Assembly: GCA_963585895.1 (NCBI GenBank)
Contig: OY757924.1
Coordinates: forward strand, 61,637,892-61,701,891
Source of the DNA: Sepioteuthis lessoniana
Lineage: Eukaryota; Mollusca; Cephalopoda; Myopsida; Loliginidae
Direction: 5' to 3'
DNA length: 64,000 nucleotides
Position 1 is the first letter of the stretch. Each line of letters opens with the position of its first letter. The translations under genes were made by a program, and so were the position numbers. Below, piece by piece: positions 53,058 to 62,794 of this stretch. The notes under the pieces were generated by a model, which was not told the origin of the DNA, made no database searches, and saw only the letters and a program-made list of their open reading frames with translations.

Positions 53058-53420
53058 GTTTTATATACTGACCTTGTGTCACAGCCAGTCCACAGTGGAG
53101 GTTTGGTTAAATATATGCGTCAATTTATCATGATGAAAATGCCTCATTTCAAATATCCGCATATATTTTTCGTTATTGAAGGGCTCACTGTGTAATGACT
53201 TTCATCGATGAAAATGGACACGTCGACACGTGTTCAATTCCTGGACTTAGCTGTTTGCATTTTTACATAGCGGTAATACTTTTGGAAAAATATATCGAAT
53301 ATATATTTATAGGGGTAAATAGAAGGGCAGGCTGGGATCTTTAAATTTGATGTGGCAACCGCTATAGGAAAAAGGAAACACTGTCTTCAAAAGTATCAAA
53401 CACCACTTTAACAAATAGAC
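53058..53420 (+). mobile_element. Composite repeat ending in SINE-C, copy 1
   Basis: 53058-53300 is nearly identical to 55196-55460: TGACCTTGTGTCACAGCCAG, ATATCCGCATATATTTTTC, then the SINE-C head CTCACTGTGTAATGACTTTC and B box GTGTTCAATTCCTGGAC. Body AGAAGGGCAGGCTGGGATC, TGTGGCAACCGCTATAGG. The conserved sequence upstream of the tRNA-like head means a duplication or composite element rather than two independent SINE insertions. Confidence 0.7.
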
Positions 53421-53429
53421 ATTGTGTCT

Positions 53430-53700
53430 CATCATGCTCACACAGATGTGTTCAGTAAATACATTATTTTTCTTAAGGATGAGTTCGTGTTTTCATGATT
53501 ACTGTCAAGGGAAATGGACATTATGACTCGAGTTCAAATCCTGGACGGGAATGGTTGCATTTCACATAGTGCTAAGGGCATCGATCCAAATATTCACCCT
53601 CCATCAATGGGTTAATCGTAGGACAGACTGCGCTCTTCAAATTCTATGGCAACCGGTCTCGGAGAAGGAATAGTCTGTTTTCAAACCCATTAAACTCCGC
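53430..53700 (+). mobile_element. SINE-C, tRNA-derived
   Basis: TTCATGATTACTGTCAAGGG then B box GAGTTCAAATCCTGGACGGG, GTGCTAAGGGCATCGATCC, CATCAATGGGTTAATCGTAGG, CAGACTGCGCTCTTCAAATTC, TGGCAACCGGTCTCGGAGAAGG. The B box is the best of the family. Confidence 0.75.
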
Positions 53701-54450
53701 TTTTAAAAATTGTACTTGTTTTGCATCCTACTCTTGCGGAGAATTTGGTAAATGTTTATTTTCAACAGAAAACCGAAATTCCCTTCTTTTTGTTGGGTAG
53801 TATGATCGATATATCTCTCACCGTCCTAAATCCTTTAACCCTTGAGTCTCTGGGGTGTGGTTGTCGTTTATCAGGTGTGAATCTCAAAATGAGCAATGAT
53901 TGGCACGCAAGATTACCCCTCAGTATGAGTCATTATTGCGTCAGTAATTTCCGCTTCAATACTCGTTAACTACACAATAAATATCAGTCCCATTCTTTGA
54001 GGGATTTTAGAGTTGCTTTTTTTTTGTTTTCGTTTTCTCTGTCGGAAAATAATAAAGTCAGCGAATGAAGCGGTGAAAAACGACAAGCCAAAGAAAGATG
54101 GCGTGTCATCAGTTCGTGACTAAAAACCCTTCCAGATGTTTGATTCTGCGTAATGTACTCAACTGGTCGTCGCCCAATTTCTTCAGATAACCTCCATCCT
54201 CTGTCATTAATTTTTCCTTGTGGGGCTTAATGCGGATATAGTTGAGCCCACGGTTTTTGAAAGCATCGTCATTTCGACATTCAATTGTGACAAAGACCAA
54301 CCTGCACGCGACGTTTTACATCGCACAAACGCGCATGCGCATTCCATGCACAATTGGTTATGAGAGGCTAGAACTAAACAGTAATTACGAGTCGGAAATT
54401 ATTATGAGCACAATGAATATTGCACAGTTTATTTCCTCGCTATCTTAAAT
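53701..54450. other. No gene identified
   Basis: A plus frame of 82 residues (53721-53969) and a minus frame of 63 (54300-54109) are open, but I cannot relate them to any family. Confidence 0.45.
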
Positions 54451-54453
54451 TTG

Positions 54454-54498
<45 letters not shown>
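54454..54498. repeat. (TAA)n microsatellite
   Basis: About 14 AAT units at the 5' border of an R4-like copy. No recognisable copy precedes it. Confidence 0.9.
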
Positions 54499-54499
54499 T

Positions 54500-54772
54500 T
54501 AACTAAAAAAGCAATGGGGCGTAAAGATGACGGGGGATACCAATTGTAATTGTTGCGCACGGAAAAATCTCTAAATGTTTGGTTAAAAGACAGGAAATTT
54601 AGAAATTTGAGGACGAGCGGAGACAATCCAAACTACAGTATATTCAAGAAGGGCCAGAATACTAAGAATATTTCTGGTGACTCAAGAATACTTGCTGTCA
54701 TTTAGACTTTATTAAAAGGCCATCAGCTACCACTGTTAGGAAAAACTCGAATTATAATTAGAAGAATAATAA
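54500..54772 (+). pseudogene. R4-like LINE C-terminal fragment
   Basis: GATACCAATTGTAATTGTTG, TTTGAGGACGAGCGGAGACA, AGAAGGGCCAGAATACTAAG, then ATCAGCTACCACTGTTAGG and a TAA-rich end. 5'-truncated inside the C-terminal block. Confidence 0.75.
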
Positions 54773-54774
54773 TA

Positions 54775-55015
54775 ATAACTATGCCACATGAAGGTGACGG
54801 TCATTCAAATTGTAATTGGTGAGCTCAGTAAAGTCAGCAAAAGATTGGTGAATGGAAATCAAAAAAACGTTGTGACCATCCTGTTGACAGCTGTATTAAG
54901 ATCGGTCATAATCCTTCAAAAGAATCCTGAAGATTTGAGGAGATTTGATGTCATTCAAACTCCAGGTGAAGCCATCAGCAAACGCTGGTGGGAAAAAAAC
55001 ACTAAAAGGAAATAA
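54775..55015 (+). pseudogene. R4-like LINE C-terminal fragment
   Basis: Frame 54788-55015: MKVTVIQIVIGELSKVSKRL, TILLTAVLRSVIILQKNPED, LRRFDVIQTPGE. It starts near the NMKV codons right after TAA-type DNA. The end CATCAGCAAACGCTGG..AAAAAAACACTAAAAGG is the family 3' end. Confidence 0.8.
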
Positions 55016-55195
55016 TATAATAAAAAAGGATTCTTCAAGCTACACACGGGAAAGTTTCGAAACTAGAAGACCGGAACATAGCTAGGTATGTGAAAAGTCA
55101 AGAAAGAAACTGATTTTTTTACAGTTGGTCAAATTAATGTCATTTGGAACTAATGCAAAGAATAGCAAGAAATTAAAAAAATCATAGTTGTAACC

Positions 55196-55488
55196 GACAG
55201 CAAAAATCTTTATATATTGACCTTGTGTCACAGCCAGTTTGTGGTGGAGGTTTCGTTAAATATATGTGTCAATTTATTATGGTGAAAATGTCTCATTTCA
55301 AATATCCGCATATATTTTTCTTCATGGAAGAGCTCACTGTATAATAACTTTCGTCGATGAAAATGGACACGTCTACCCGAGTTTAAATCCTGGACATAGC
55401 TGTTTGCATTTGTACATAGCGGTAATACTCTTTGAAAAAATATATCGAAATATTCTTTCAGCTAGGGTTGAATAGAAGGGCAGGCTAC
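55196..55488 (+). mobile_element. Composite repeat ending in SINE-C, copy 2
   Basis: Matches 53058-53330 over about 270 bp with few changes; the B box is cleaner (GAGTTTAAATCCTGGAC). It is cut off after AGAAGGGCAGGCTAC by an R4-like fragment. Confidence 0.75.
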
Positions 55489-55970
55489 AGAAAAAATAAA
55501 TTATGTGGAGAGAAAGTTGAAATGGTTATTCACATAATAAACGAACTCAGCAAACTAGCGTAAAAACTTACAAGAATAGGCACGACGAGGAGAGAAATGT
55601 AATCCTCAGGGAATTGTGCAAGAGATTAAAATTTGACCATCCTGACAAATGGTATATAGGCAAACTAGAATTCGTCCAAGGAATTGAGTCACAAAAAGTT
55701 CTCTGGGATTTAAATCTCAAAACGGACCACTACAGACATAATGTAAAAAGACAGACAAATACTTGGACTTTGCAAGACAGCTAAGGCAGTGAAATGTATA
55801 CAGCGGTCCTCAAAGACTTAGAGAGCGGACTGGAGGAATTGAAAATAAATGGAAGAATCAAGACAACTGCATTGTTAAAATCGGCTAGAAAACTCAAAAG
55901 AGTCCCTGAAGAGACTTGCTGTCCCTTAGACCACCACCAAAGGCTGGCGTGAAAAATTCAATGATAAAAG
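55489..55970 (+). pseudogene. R4-like LINE with decayed knuckle
   Basis: AAATTATGTGGAGAGAAAG, GGTTATTCACATAATAAACG (CX2C..H region), AATCCTCAGGGAATTGTGC, TGACAAATGGTATATAGGC, then an internal deletion that removes RPD..VDF and joins KTDKYLDFARQL. The C-terminal block is partial and ends CTGGCGTGAAAAATTCAATG. Confidence 0.7.
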
Positions 55971-55974
55971 TAAT

Positions 55975-56180
55975 CAGTCAAGTAGCAGATCTTGCTGTTC
56001 CAACGGATCTTAGAGAACATGAAAGAAAGAAAAAATATTGAAAATATCTGGATCTTACCAGAGTGCTGGAAAAGCGGTTGTATAAGAGTAAAACAATGAT
56101 ACCAAACCGTCTCTAAATGCCCGGCAAAGAGATTGAGGAAGCTAGAGATCTGATAAAGAATCAGTTGGCGATTGGAGATT
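55975..56180 (+). pseudogene. R4-like LINE short fragment
   Basis: GTAGCAGATCTTGCTGTTCC, AACGGATCTTAGAGAACATG, GATCTTACCAGAGTGCTGG: the VDLAVPTDLREHE and DLTRVLEK stretch, then loss of similarity. Confidence 0.6.
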
Positions 56181-56184
56181 GATT

Positions 56185-56640
56185 TTAACGTTATGTCAAC
56201 CCACCTTGTCTTATTTTATATTTAGCAGTTGGTTGTTTGGTTGTTTTGTTTTACGGCGTTTCAACCCTTTACGGGACATTTAATACCAACTTTAGTTATT
56301 TTGATAAAAATTCAAACAATTCAGTTTAACATAAGAACGCAGTTCAAACACACAGTTAAAGGTAAAAATGTTAATTGCAAACAATTTAGTTGAGTGTAAT
56401 TACACAGTTTAGTTCGATTTAACAAATAGATAGGAACATATCTGGTGTTACAACCCCGAGCTAGAGTGGACCAGGGAGCGATAGCAATGAAAGGGACACT
56501 CTACATTCCCCAAAGCTCCAGCATTACTGGAGCCTCACCATCAGATTGTTTCGTGTTATATCCAGGACACGGATTTCAGGGGTCTTAGCACTCTGCAGAG
56601 ATGCAAATAGTGTATGCTGCAACACCAGCTCACTAGGCTA
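56185..56640 (-). mobile_element. Family X, complete
   Basis: On plus: duplicated tail (GATTTTAACGTTATGTCAACC, then TTTTACGGCGTTTCAACCC..GGGACATTTAATACC), body TTCAAACAATTCAGTTTAAC, AACAATTTAGTTGAGTGTAA, then ACCTCACCATCAGATTGTTT, ATATCCAGGACACGG, head AATAGTGTATGCTGCAACAC, CAGCTCACTAGGC. Confidence 0.75.
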
Positions 56641-56644
56641 TCAG

Positions 56645-57205
56645 TTGTTTTTAAATGTAAAAAAAAGTTATATTTAAACAATTACGTTTAACATTGGGAC
56701 AGTTTTTTTTACACTCATTAATAGTAAAATCTGTTACTTTCAAACAATTCAGTTTAACGTAATTACAGTTTAGTTTTATTTGACCCATAGATTGGATCTT
56801 ATCAGGCCAGAGTGGACTGAGGAGTGATGGCAATGAAGGATTACTCCGCATTACCCTAAATTCTAGCATTACTGGAACCTCACCATCAAATTGTTTAGTT
56901 TCGTAACCAGGACACTCGTTTAGGGTGTCTTACATTTCTGCAGAGATGCAGTCGGTATATTTTACAGCCCCAGCTAATTGGGCCAATCTTTAGTGATTTA
57001 AAAAAAATATTTTTTGGGCGCTTGGTATTATTGAATACAAATAATTTTACACATATATATTTGAGCCATAGTAGCGACCCTAACAGGTGCTCTTAATTCG
57101 TGTCAGAGTGAAACTATGAGTAATGTCAATATAGAGCTTATTTTACACTTCTCAGATTCTCAGAGACTCACAATGAGATACAGTTTAATGTCATATCCAG
57201 AACAC
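56645..57205 (-). mobile_element. Family X remnants, two further copies
   Basis: 56645-56995: TTTCAAACAATTCAGTTTAACG, CTGGAACCTCACCATCAAATTG, ATTTTACAGCCCCAGCTAATTGGGCC; no tail. 57055-57205: more decayed (TTGAGCCATAGTAGCGACCC, CATATCCAGAACACAGG). The three copies stand in the same orientation in a row. Confidence 0.65.
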
Positions 57206-57579
57206 AGGAAGAATGGAAACCATTCAAACCACAACACTGCTAAGATCAACTAGAATACTTGGAAAAGATATAAGGAGAATTGTGGTCACTCGTACATTAG
57301 TGAAAAACCGCACGAGGTTGGCTTGAGAACTAAAATAGACTATAGAACCTGAAGGTAACAATGATACCAATTGTAATTGACGCACTTGAAATAATACCCA
57401 AAGGAATGGCAATAGGATTTGAAAACTAAGAAATCAGAGACTATCCGGATTACAGCATTATTAGGATCGGCCACATTACTGCGAAGAGTCTTGTAGACTT
57501 GAGGAAACATGTTATTACTCAAACTTCCATGAGAAACCATCAGCTAACTCTGGTGAGAAAAATCTCATAGATGTAAAAC

Positions 57580-57581
<2 letters not shown>
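57205..57581 (+). pseudogene. Two R4-like 3' ends in tandem
   Basis: The first (57205-57315) has GAATGGAAACCATTCAAACC, CTGCTAAGATCAACTAGAAT. The second (57316-57581) has AGAACCTGAAGGTAACAATG, ATACCAATTGTAATTGACGC, ATTATTAGGATCGGCCACAT, CACATTACTGCGAAGAGTC and the 3' end CATCAGCTAACTCTGGTGAG. The break between them has no TAA run. Confidence 0.75.
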
Positions 57582-57614
<33 letters not shown>

Positions 57615-57616
57615 AG

Positions 57617-57645
<29 letters not shown>
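57582..57645. repeat. Compound (TAA)n(GAA)n microsatellite
   Basis: About 11 AAT units then about 11 GAA units, between two plus-strand R4-like copies. Same order as at 37561-37653. Confidence 0.95.
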
Positions 57646-57647
<2 letters not shown>

Positions 57648-58070
57648 TCCAAATGACATTACTTTGACCATATGGACAATTGGTATATGCACAAACCAAT
57701 ATCTATCGTGGAGAAAGACAAATAAACTCCTATGGGACTTTGACATACAAACATATCACCCATTCTCGGCCAGAAGACCAGACCTTTTAATAACCAATAA
57801 AAGAAAGAGAACTTGCTCAATTATGGACTTTGCTGTCCCGGCTGACCATAGAATAAAACTGAAAGAAAGTGAAAAGAAGGATATGTTCCTGAACCTTGGT
57901 AGGGAATTGAAAAAAATATGAAATATGAAAGTGACAATTATACCCATCGAGATTGATGCTTTTCGCACACTGACCAAAGTATTATTAAAGGGAGTGAAGG
58001 ACTTGGAAATAGGAGGATGAGTGGAGACCATCCAATCAGCTACATTATTGCTAATGACCTAAATACTAAT
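57648..58070 (+). pseudogene. R4-like LINE copy
   Basis: Frame 57664-57921 gives NKLLWDFDIQTYHPFSARRP, DLLITNKRKRTCSIMDFAVP, ADHRIKLKESEKKDMFLNLG, RELKKI and then a stop. The continuation KVTIIPIEIDAF..RVETIQ is frameshifted, and the 3' end is lost near 58070. Both endonuclease motifs are in one frame here, which is unusual in this window. Confidence 0.85.
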
Positions 58071-58074
58071 TTGC

Positions 58075-59015
58075 TCTTTATTCAAATTACAAGTTTACAC
58101 ATTCCAAACTTCTGTAGAACGATTTTTTCTGCTAAGGCCACAGAACGAACTTTAAGCCACCTATCATCTTAAACCAAACCTCAACGCATTCAGTTTGGCA
58201 AACAACAGCTGATATCATTGTAGGCATTAAAGCTTGGATTTAGGTTGATAGGCCGTGAAAAACTGAATGATTTTTCTATGAAACTTGATCTTCACGAGTT
58301 GGTTGTCCATGAAATTATGAAATCATCAATGAGACATTTGGATTATATTTCTATGGGCCTTCAAACAGATGACAAGAACAGTCACTCGTATTTATGCAAC
58401 GTTCTCTTTCAATGGGATTTTATCGTATGTGAATCGATAGGAGACGTACATCAATCTTAATAGTGTCTTCTAGGAAAATAACATTGTTATCCTGGTAAAA
58501 TATTCTTTAGGTTACACAGTGAAGTAAAAAGACCTGTTCGATTAATAAATGTTTATAATTTACTATTTCAAATATTAGTAGTAAGCGAATCTGGAAAGCT
58601 AACCGTGATAGAATACGAAGCTATGTACAAATCTGTTGGAAAGTGGGTTCCACCTAGAACTACGCAAATGACTTGGTTTGTTAGCTGCTTGCTTGCATGC
58701 TTTTACTGCATTTCAACACTTTTTGGTTAATTTAATATCACATACAGTATATTTCTTTAAATGAATTTTATGGATTTAACAAATAATTGTAGTTAATCAT
58801 TGTTTGTAATCACCAATTATAGCTTCAAGAAACAAATATTAAAACCAATATTTTGCGCTATAGTATATACTTTCAACAAATCATGTATATTATTAATAAA
58901 TTGCCATCTATCTTATGTTATCTCGTAATTATTACTATTTAATTATAATCAATATTTGCCAAAACATATATACTTCAAATCACCAATTGCTATCACGTTT
59001 TAATATAAATATTTT
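58075..59015. other. No gene identified
   Basis: AT-rich. TTTAGGTTGATAGGCCGTGAAAAAC at 58231-58255 resembles an isolated hairpin-tail half. A 71-residue frame over it has no known content. Confidence 0.45.
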
Positions 59016-59019
59016 AAAT

Positions 59020-59265
59020 GCCAGAGAATCCATAGTGTTCCCCTATGGTCCGAGAGACCGGAGTTCAATATTAATGCTAGCCATACGAAAGACTCAAAAA
59101 ATGTTAATTGACGCCTTCTTACTTAAACACTTAGCATTATAAGGTACGGATCAAGGACCAGTGAAGCAATCCCGGGAAAGGGGTGACCGTCTTCCCTACA
59201 CTTCGGCATAGTAGCTATTGAAAAGAAACCTTCGACTACTGTCGGCCAACTATCGGTGTTTGATA
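59020..59265 (+). mobile_element. SINE-B, tRNA-derived
   Basis: B-box segment CCGGAGTTCAATATTAATGC, body TTAACACTTAG-like ACTTAGCATTATAAGGTACG, AAGGACCAGTGAAGCAATCC, TTCGGCATAGTAGCTATTG, end AAAAGAAACCTTCGACTAC. The A box is decayed (TGGTCCGAGAGACC). Confidence 0.7.
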
Positions 59266-59492
59266 ACAATCATTATTTGCTAGAATATGTATATTGGAAA
59301 TTACCAAATCCTATGTAGATTTACTATTAATATTTCAAAAGCCAGTGAATTCTTATATTGTACAATCATATTAAACTGGTAAATGCTTAAAGTTTTGCAA
59401 GAACATATACCTTTTGAGAGCAAATGTAGTTCAGATACATTTAAAACGTTAGCTAGTTCTTTATTAAAGCATATATGTCATTAACACTCTGG
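59266..59492. other. No feature seen; ends with the left copy of a TSD
   Basis: AT-rich. TAACACTCTGG at 59482-59492 is the left duplicate flanking the family X copy. Confidence 0.6.
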
Positions 59493-60047
59493 TTGGTTGG
59501 TTGGTTGGTTAGTTAGGTTTTATGGCATATCAACCTTCGTTCGTTATTTAATGACAAATCCATTTTTATACAAATAATCAGTTCTATTTCAAACAATTCC
59601 TTTTTACATGAGTACACAGTTTATTGTGAAAAATATTTTTATTTTAAGCTGTTCAGTTTAGTTAAACAGTGGCAATTCAACCAATTCAGTATAGTATTAG
59701 CACATATTTTGTTTACACACAGTTAAATGTCAAAACAGTTCCATTTCAAACAATTCAGTTTAACATTCGAAAACATACCTATTTCAAGCAATTCGGTTTA
59801 GCATAAGTATACTGTATATTCTATTTGACCCAGAGATAGGACTCGATAAGTTGCTTCCACTCTGGGACAGTAAACCAAGGAACGATGGCAATGAAGCAGT
59901 ACTCTGCATTTCCTAAAGTTCCGGCATTACTGGAACCTCACTCCCAGATTGTTTAGTGTCATAAACAGGACACTCGTTGGGTAGGGTCATACCCTTTTGC
60001 AGAGGTGCAGTCTCTGTATTCTACATCCCCCACAGCCGATTAGCCAA
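59493..60047 (-). mobile_element. Family X, complete, 11-bp perfect TSD
   Basis: On plus: (TTGG)n, tail TTTTATGGCATATCAACC..GTTATTTAATGACAAATCC, body units TCTATTTCAAACAATTCC and AAGCAATTCGGTTTAGC, ATAGGACTCGATAAGTTGC, CTGGAACCTCACTCCCAG, head GTATTCTACATCCCCCACAG, CCGATTAGCCAA. TAACACTCTGG at 59482-59492 and 60048-60058 is an exact duplication. With 555 bp it defines both ends of the family. Confidence 0.9.
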
Positions 60048-60059
60048 TAACACTCTGGA

Positions 60060-60375
60060 TCACAGTAGACAACACATAATGCAACTAAAACTCTAAAACT
60101 GGAACCTCAACCCAGGATGTAGTTTAGTCACATACCCAGGACACTTTCTGGTGTGTTTGTGTGTGGGGGATTTCCGTATTTTCGCTAAGTCAACACGGGA
60201 GAGAATAACAATTTTATTATATCCATTAAATACAATTAAGAAACCAGATACTGCAAGAGAAAATAAAAAGTAAATAAATCAATATTGAAAACTTTTCTAT
60301 GACTTTAAAATTCAAATGAATAATTCACTTCTAAGCAGAATACCAAATTTAATTATTGTATGTTGTGTCCTTACC
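60060..60375. other. AT-rich DNA with a family X head fragment
   Basis: 60100-60150 (ACTGGAACCTCAACCCAGG, GTCACATACCCAGGACAC) matches the family X head on the minus strand. The rest shows nothing. Confidence 0.5.
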
Positions 60376-60379
60376 GGTT

Positions 60380-60845
60380 AATGCTAACAGTTGATGCTAG
60401 TGGGAATATTTTGGTTTGATTTCTTTGTTTTATGACGTATGAATCTGGTTTTGTTTGTGTTGTTACTTCCATTAAGGACATTTCAAACTGACTTGGTTTG
60501 ATTTGCCTTGGTGTTATTGTTTGATGACATAACAACCTGATTTGGTTTGTTTCGTTTTTTGGTTTAATGGTAAATAAGCCTGGTTTGGTTTGGTAAGGTT
60601 GCATTGTTTAATGGGACATCAACCATGTATAGTTTGCTTTGTTTCTTTAATGGCATATTAACCAGGCTTGGTTTAGTTATGGTTGGTTTCTTCTTTAATA
60701 ACGTATCAAACCGCTTTCGTTTTTTTGGTTTGGGTTCTTTGTTTAATGGCATATTGGATTTTTTTGGTTCTTTGTTTAATGGCATATTGGATTTTTTAAT
60801 GGCATATTGGATTTTTTTCTTTGTTTAATGGTATATATGCCAGTG
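60380..60845 (-). repeat. Second tail array (GCCATTAAACAAAG-type)
   Basis: On plus, TTTGTTTAATGGCATATTGG, TTTAATGGCATATTAACC, TTTAATGGTAAATAAGCC and related pieces occur about ten times at 15-65 bp spacing; the last five (60735-60840) are nearly identical. On minus this is the tail end CC.AATATGCCATTAAACAAA repeated. It adjoins the SINE-A-like body on its right. Confidence 0.75.
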
Positions 60846-61010
60846 TGGGTTATTCAATACCAAGTCCATCCTTATTGAAAAGCAGTTGTGCTATCAGTTT
60901 GAAAGCGAACATAATAGCAGGAATGGAGTTCAATCTCAATTGCCACAATGTAATTCCCTGGCAGGTTAGCTTCTAAGCAAACATAACTTCCCACAGAATA
61001 TATCAAGCAG
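60846..61010 (-). mobile_element. SINE-A, diverged body and head
   Basis: The minus strand reads AGCTAACCTGCCAGGG, then a decayed B box TTGAGATTGAACTCC, CTGATAGCACAACTGC, AATAAGGATGGACTTGGTATTGAATAACCC, leading into the tail array. Confidence 0.55.
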
Positions 61011-61098
61011 CGTATCCGCTCACAAAGTTCCATTATTAGATTTAGTATTTCCATTTATGCTCTAAAACTGAATAAATAAAAGGAAGGAAAAGGTCATA

Positions 61099-61101
<3 letters not shown>

Positions 61102-61165
<64 letters not shown>
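61102..61165. repeat. (CA)n(TA)n microsatellite
   Basis: About 16 CA units followed by about 16 TA units. A second (TA)n run lies at 61283-61302. Confidence 0.95.
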
Positions 61166-61167
<2 letters not shown>

Positions 61168-61239
61168 GTGCGGTATGATATTAAGTCTAACGTAAAGTTG
61201 GGTGGGTTTCAATCCCAGCTTGAAGAAACCTACGTATCT

Positions 61240-61285
61240 AACTACACTGAAGAGTTGTGATAAAACGAAACATGTTGCATGACTA
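61240..61285 (+). ncRNA. Hammerhead-core-like sequence
   Basis: CTGAAGA (61247-61253), a 3-bp stem GTT/AAC with 7-nt loop, and GAAA (61267-61270) follow the CUGANGA..GAAA order of hammerhead ribozymes. CATGTTGCATG after it can form a short stem. The expected UH cleavage dinucleotide is not in the right place, so activity is doubtful. TA runs on both sides suggest a repeat element. Confidence 0.3.
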
Positions 61286-61309
61286 TATATATATATATAT
61301 ATTAAGCAT

Positions 61310-62090
61310 AAGAAATATTACGCAAATATACTAACATGTCTCAAACTGATAGAATGTGTCCATAATTCCATGTACGACCAGAATATGGAAAATTGGGAAT
61401 TTTTGTCTTCCTTAGTGGTTTTAGTTTTAAATGACAATGCCAGAGTAAAAAAAAAATGGAGGTCTAATTTTTCGAAAAACCGTAATGAAAAGAGGTCGAT
61501 TTAAATCATGGTTTTTCCACGTGATCTTTACAGACAAACTTTCACATCCAAGTGAAGAAAACTATTTATTGTCTCTCTGCATCAGGGGAAAATAATGTGT
61601 GAAAAAATAAAGAGACATTGGAAATTAAGAATATTTGATTATTTTCAGAGTTATTTTCTATTTGTATTTTTTTGTGTGTGTGCATTCTTATTCAGTTTTT
61701 TTTAATGCTATATAGGCTACCGGGGTAACAAGATATGTTACGGTCAACAAGTCCTGACCTTTCGAAGTGGACAGCTGCATATCACAATGTTCAATAGCAA
61801 AATAGCTTAAAGAGATAAGAAACTGCTGGCATCCACGATTATCACGGTCGTTTAAATCCAATTATCCTTTGCCCTTCCGGCGGTAGGCTAAAACGAAGTG
61901 CTTCCTTGGAACATAAATACGTGTTTGCCACGCATGTGTGTGCGATTATGAGTCCACATTCTTACTCTTTATTCTGGAACAGCATGCTGAAAAAAGTACT
62001 AAATACCCGATAATTTCTTACACAATACTAATCGAGACAAACGTTACTTTCGTTCGGGCAGTCAGAACCAATCTTTGCTCACTGATACCA
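61310..62090. other. No gene identified
   Basis: AT-rich with poly-A at 61448-61457 and a T-rich tract near 61690-61705. No known repeat. Confidence 0.5.
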
Positions 62091-62094
62091 TTCT

Positions 62095-62330
62095 AACTCT
62101 CTCGGCTGGGGCTGTTGAATATATGAATTGTACTCCTTCAGTGGAGTCCCCGCCGTGACAAACAGCGCCCTGAGTATAACAATAAACTATATCTGATTGT
62201 TAGTATCTAGTGCTGGAGCTTGGAGAAGGTTGAGAAACCCTTCACTGCATTACTCTCAGGTCGACTCTGTCTTACGTGTGAATGTACCATCTATATTTCA
62301 TATACAGCTGCTGAATCATTTAAGAAGGAT
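62095..62330 (+). mobile_element. Family X head, diverged
   Basis: TCTCTCGGCTGGGGCTGTTG, CCCTGAGTATAACAATAAAC, ATCTGATTGTTAGTATC, CTGGAGCTTGGAGAAGGTTG, CTCTCAGGTCGACTCTGTC. The body is lost after about 62300. Confidence 0.65.
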
Positions 62331-62424
62331 TATTATTTTATGTTATTGAAAACAATACAGTTGCTTGAAAATTATTCATATCACAAAGAAATACTTGATG
62401 AATAGAATTAGAAATTGTTTTTTT

Positions 62425-62778
62425 TTTTTTTGGTTTTATGGCATATCAAATATAGTAGGCTATTTAATGTCGAATCAATTTTTATACATATAAACAGTTC
62501 TATTTAAAACAATGCAGTTTAACAATTAAGTTTTATAAGTTCACAGTTTAGTTCTATTTCACCCATAGATAGGACCCTATCAGATGTTACCTTTCCCGGC
62601 CAGAGTTTATTAGGGAACGAGGGCAATGAAGGAGTAAACCGCATTCCTCAAAGCTCCAAGATTACTGGAACCTCATAATCAAATCGTTAAGTGTCATAAA
62701 CAGGGCACTCATTTGGTGAGTCTTACAACTCTCCAGAGATTCAGCTGGTGCATCCTGTGGCCCCAGCCGACTGGGCCA
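62425..62778 (-). mobile_element. Family X, short complete copy
   Basis: On plus: poly-T, GGTTTTATGGCATATCAAAT..GGCTATTTAATGTCG, one or two body units, ATAGATAGGACCCTATCAG, CTGGAACCTCATAATC, head GGTGCATCCTGTGGCCCCAG, CCGACTGGGCC. About 350 bp, the fewest body units in the window. Confidence 0.8.
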
Positions 62779-62794
62779 AATTACTAACGTTAAA

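Noticed and set aside
60564-60785. Lys/Pro-rich 73-residue minus frame with internal repeats
   Set aside because: A translation of the tail array.
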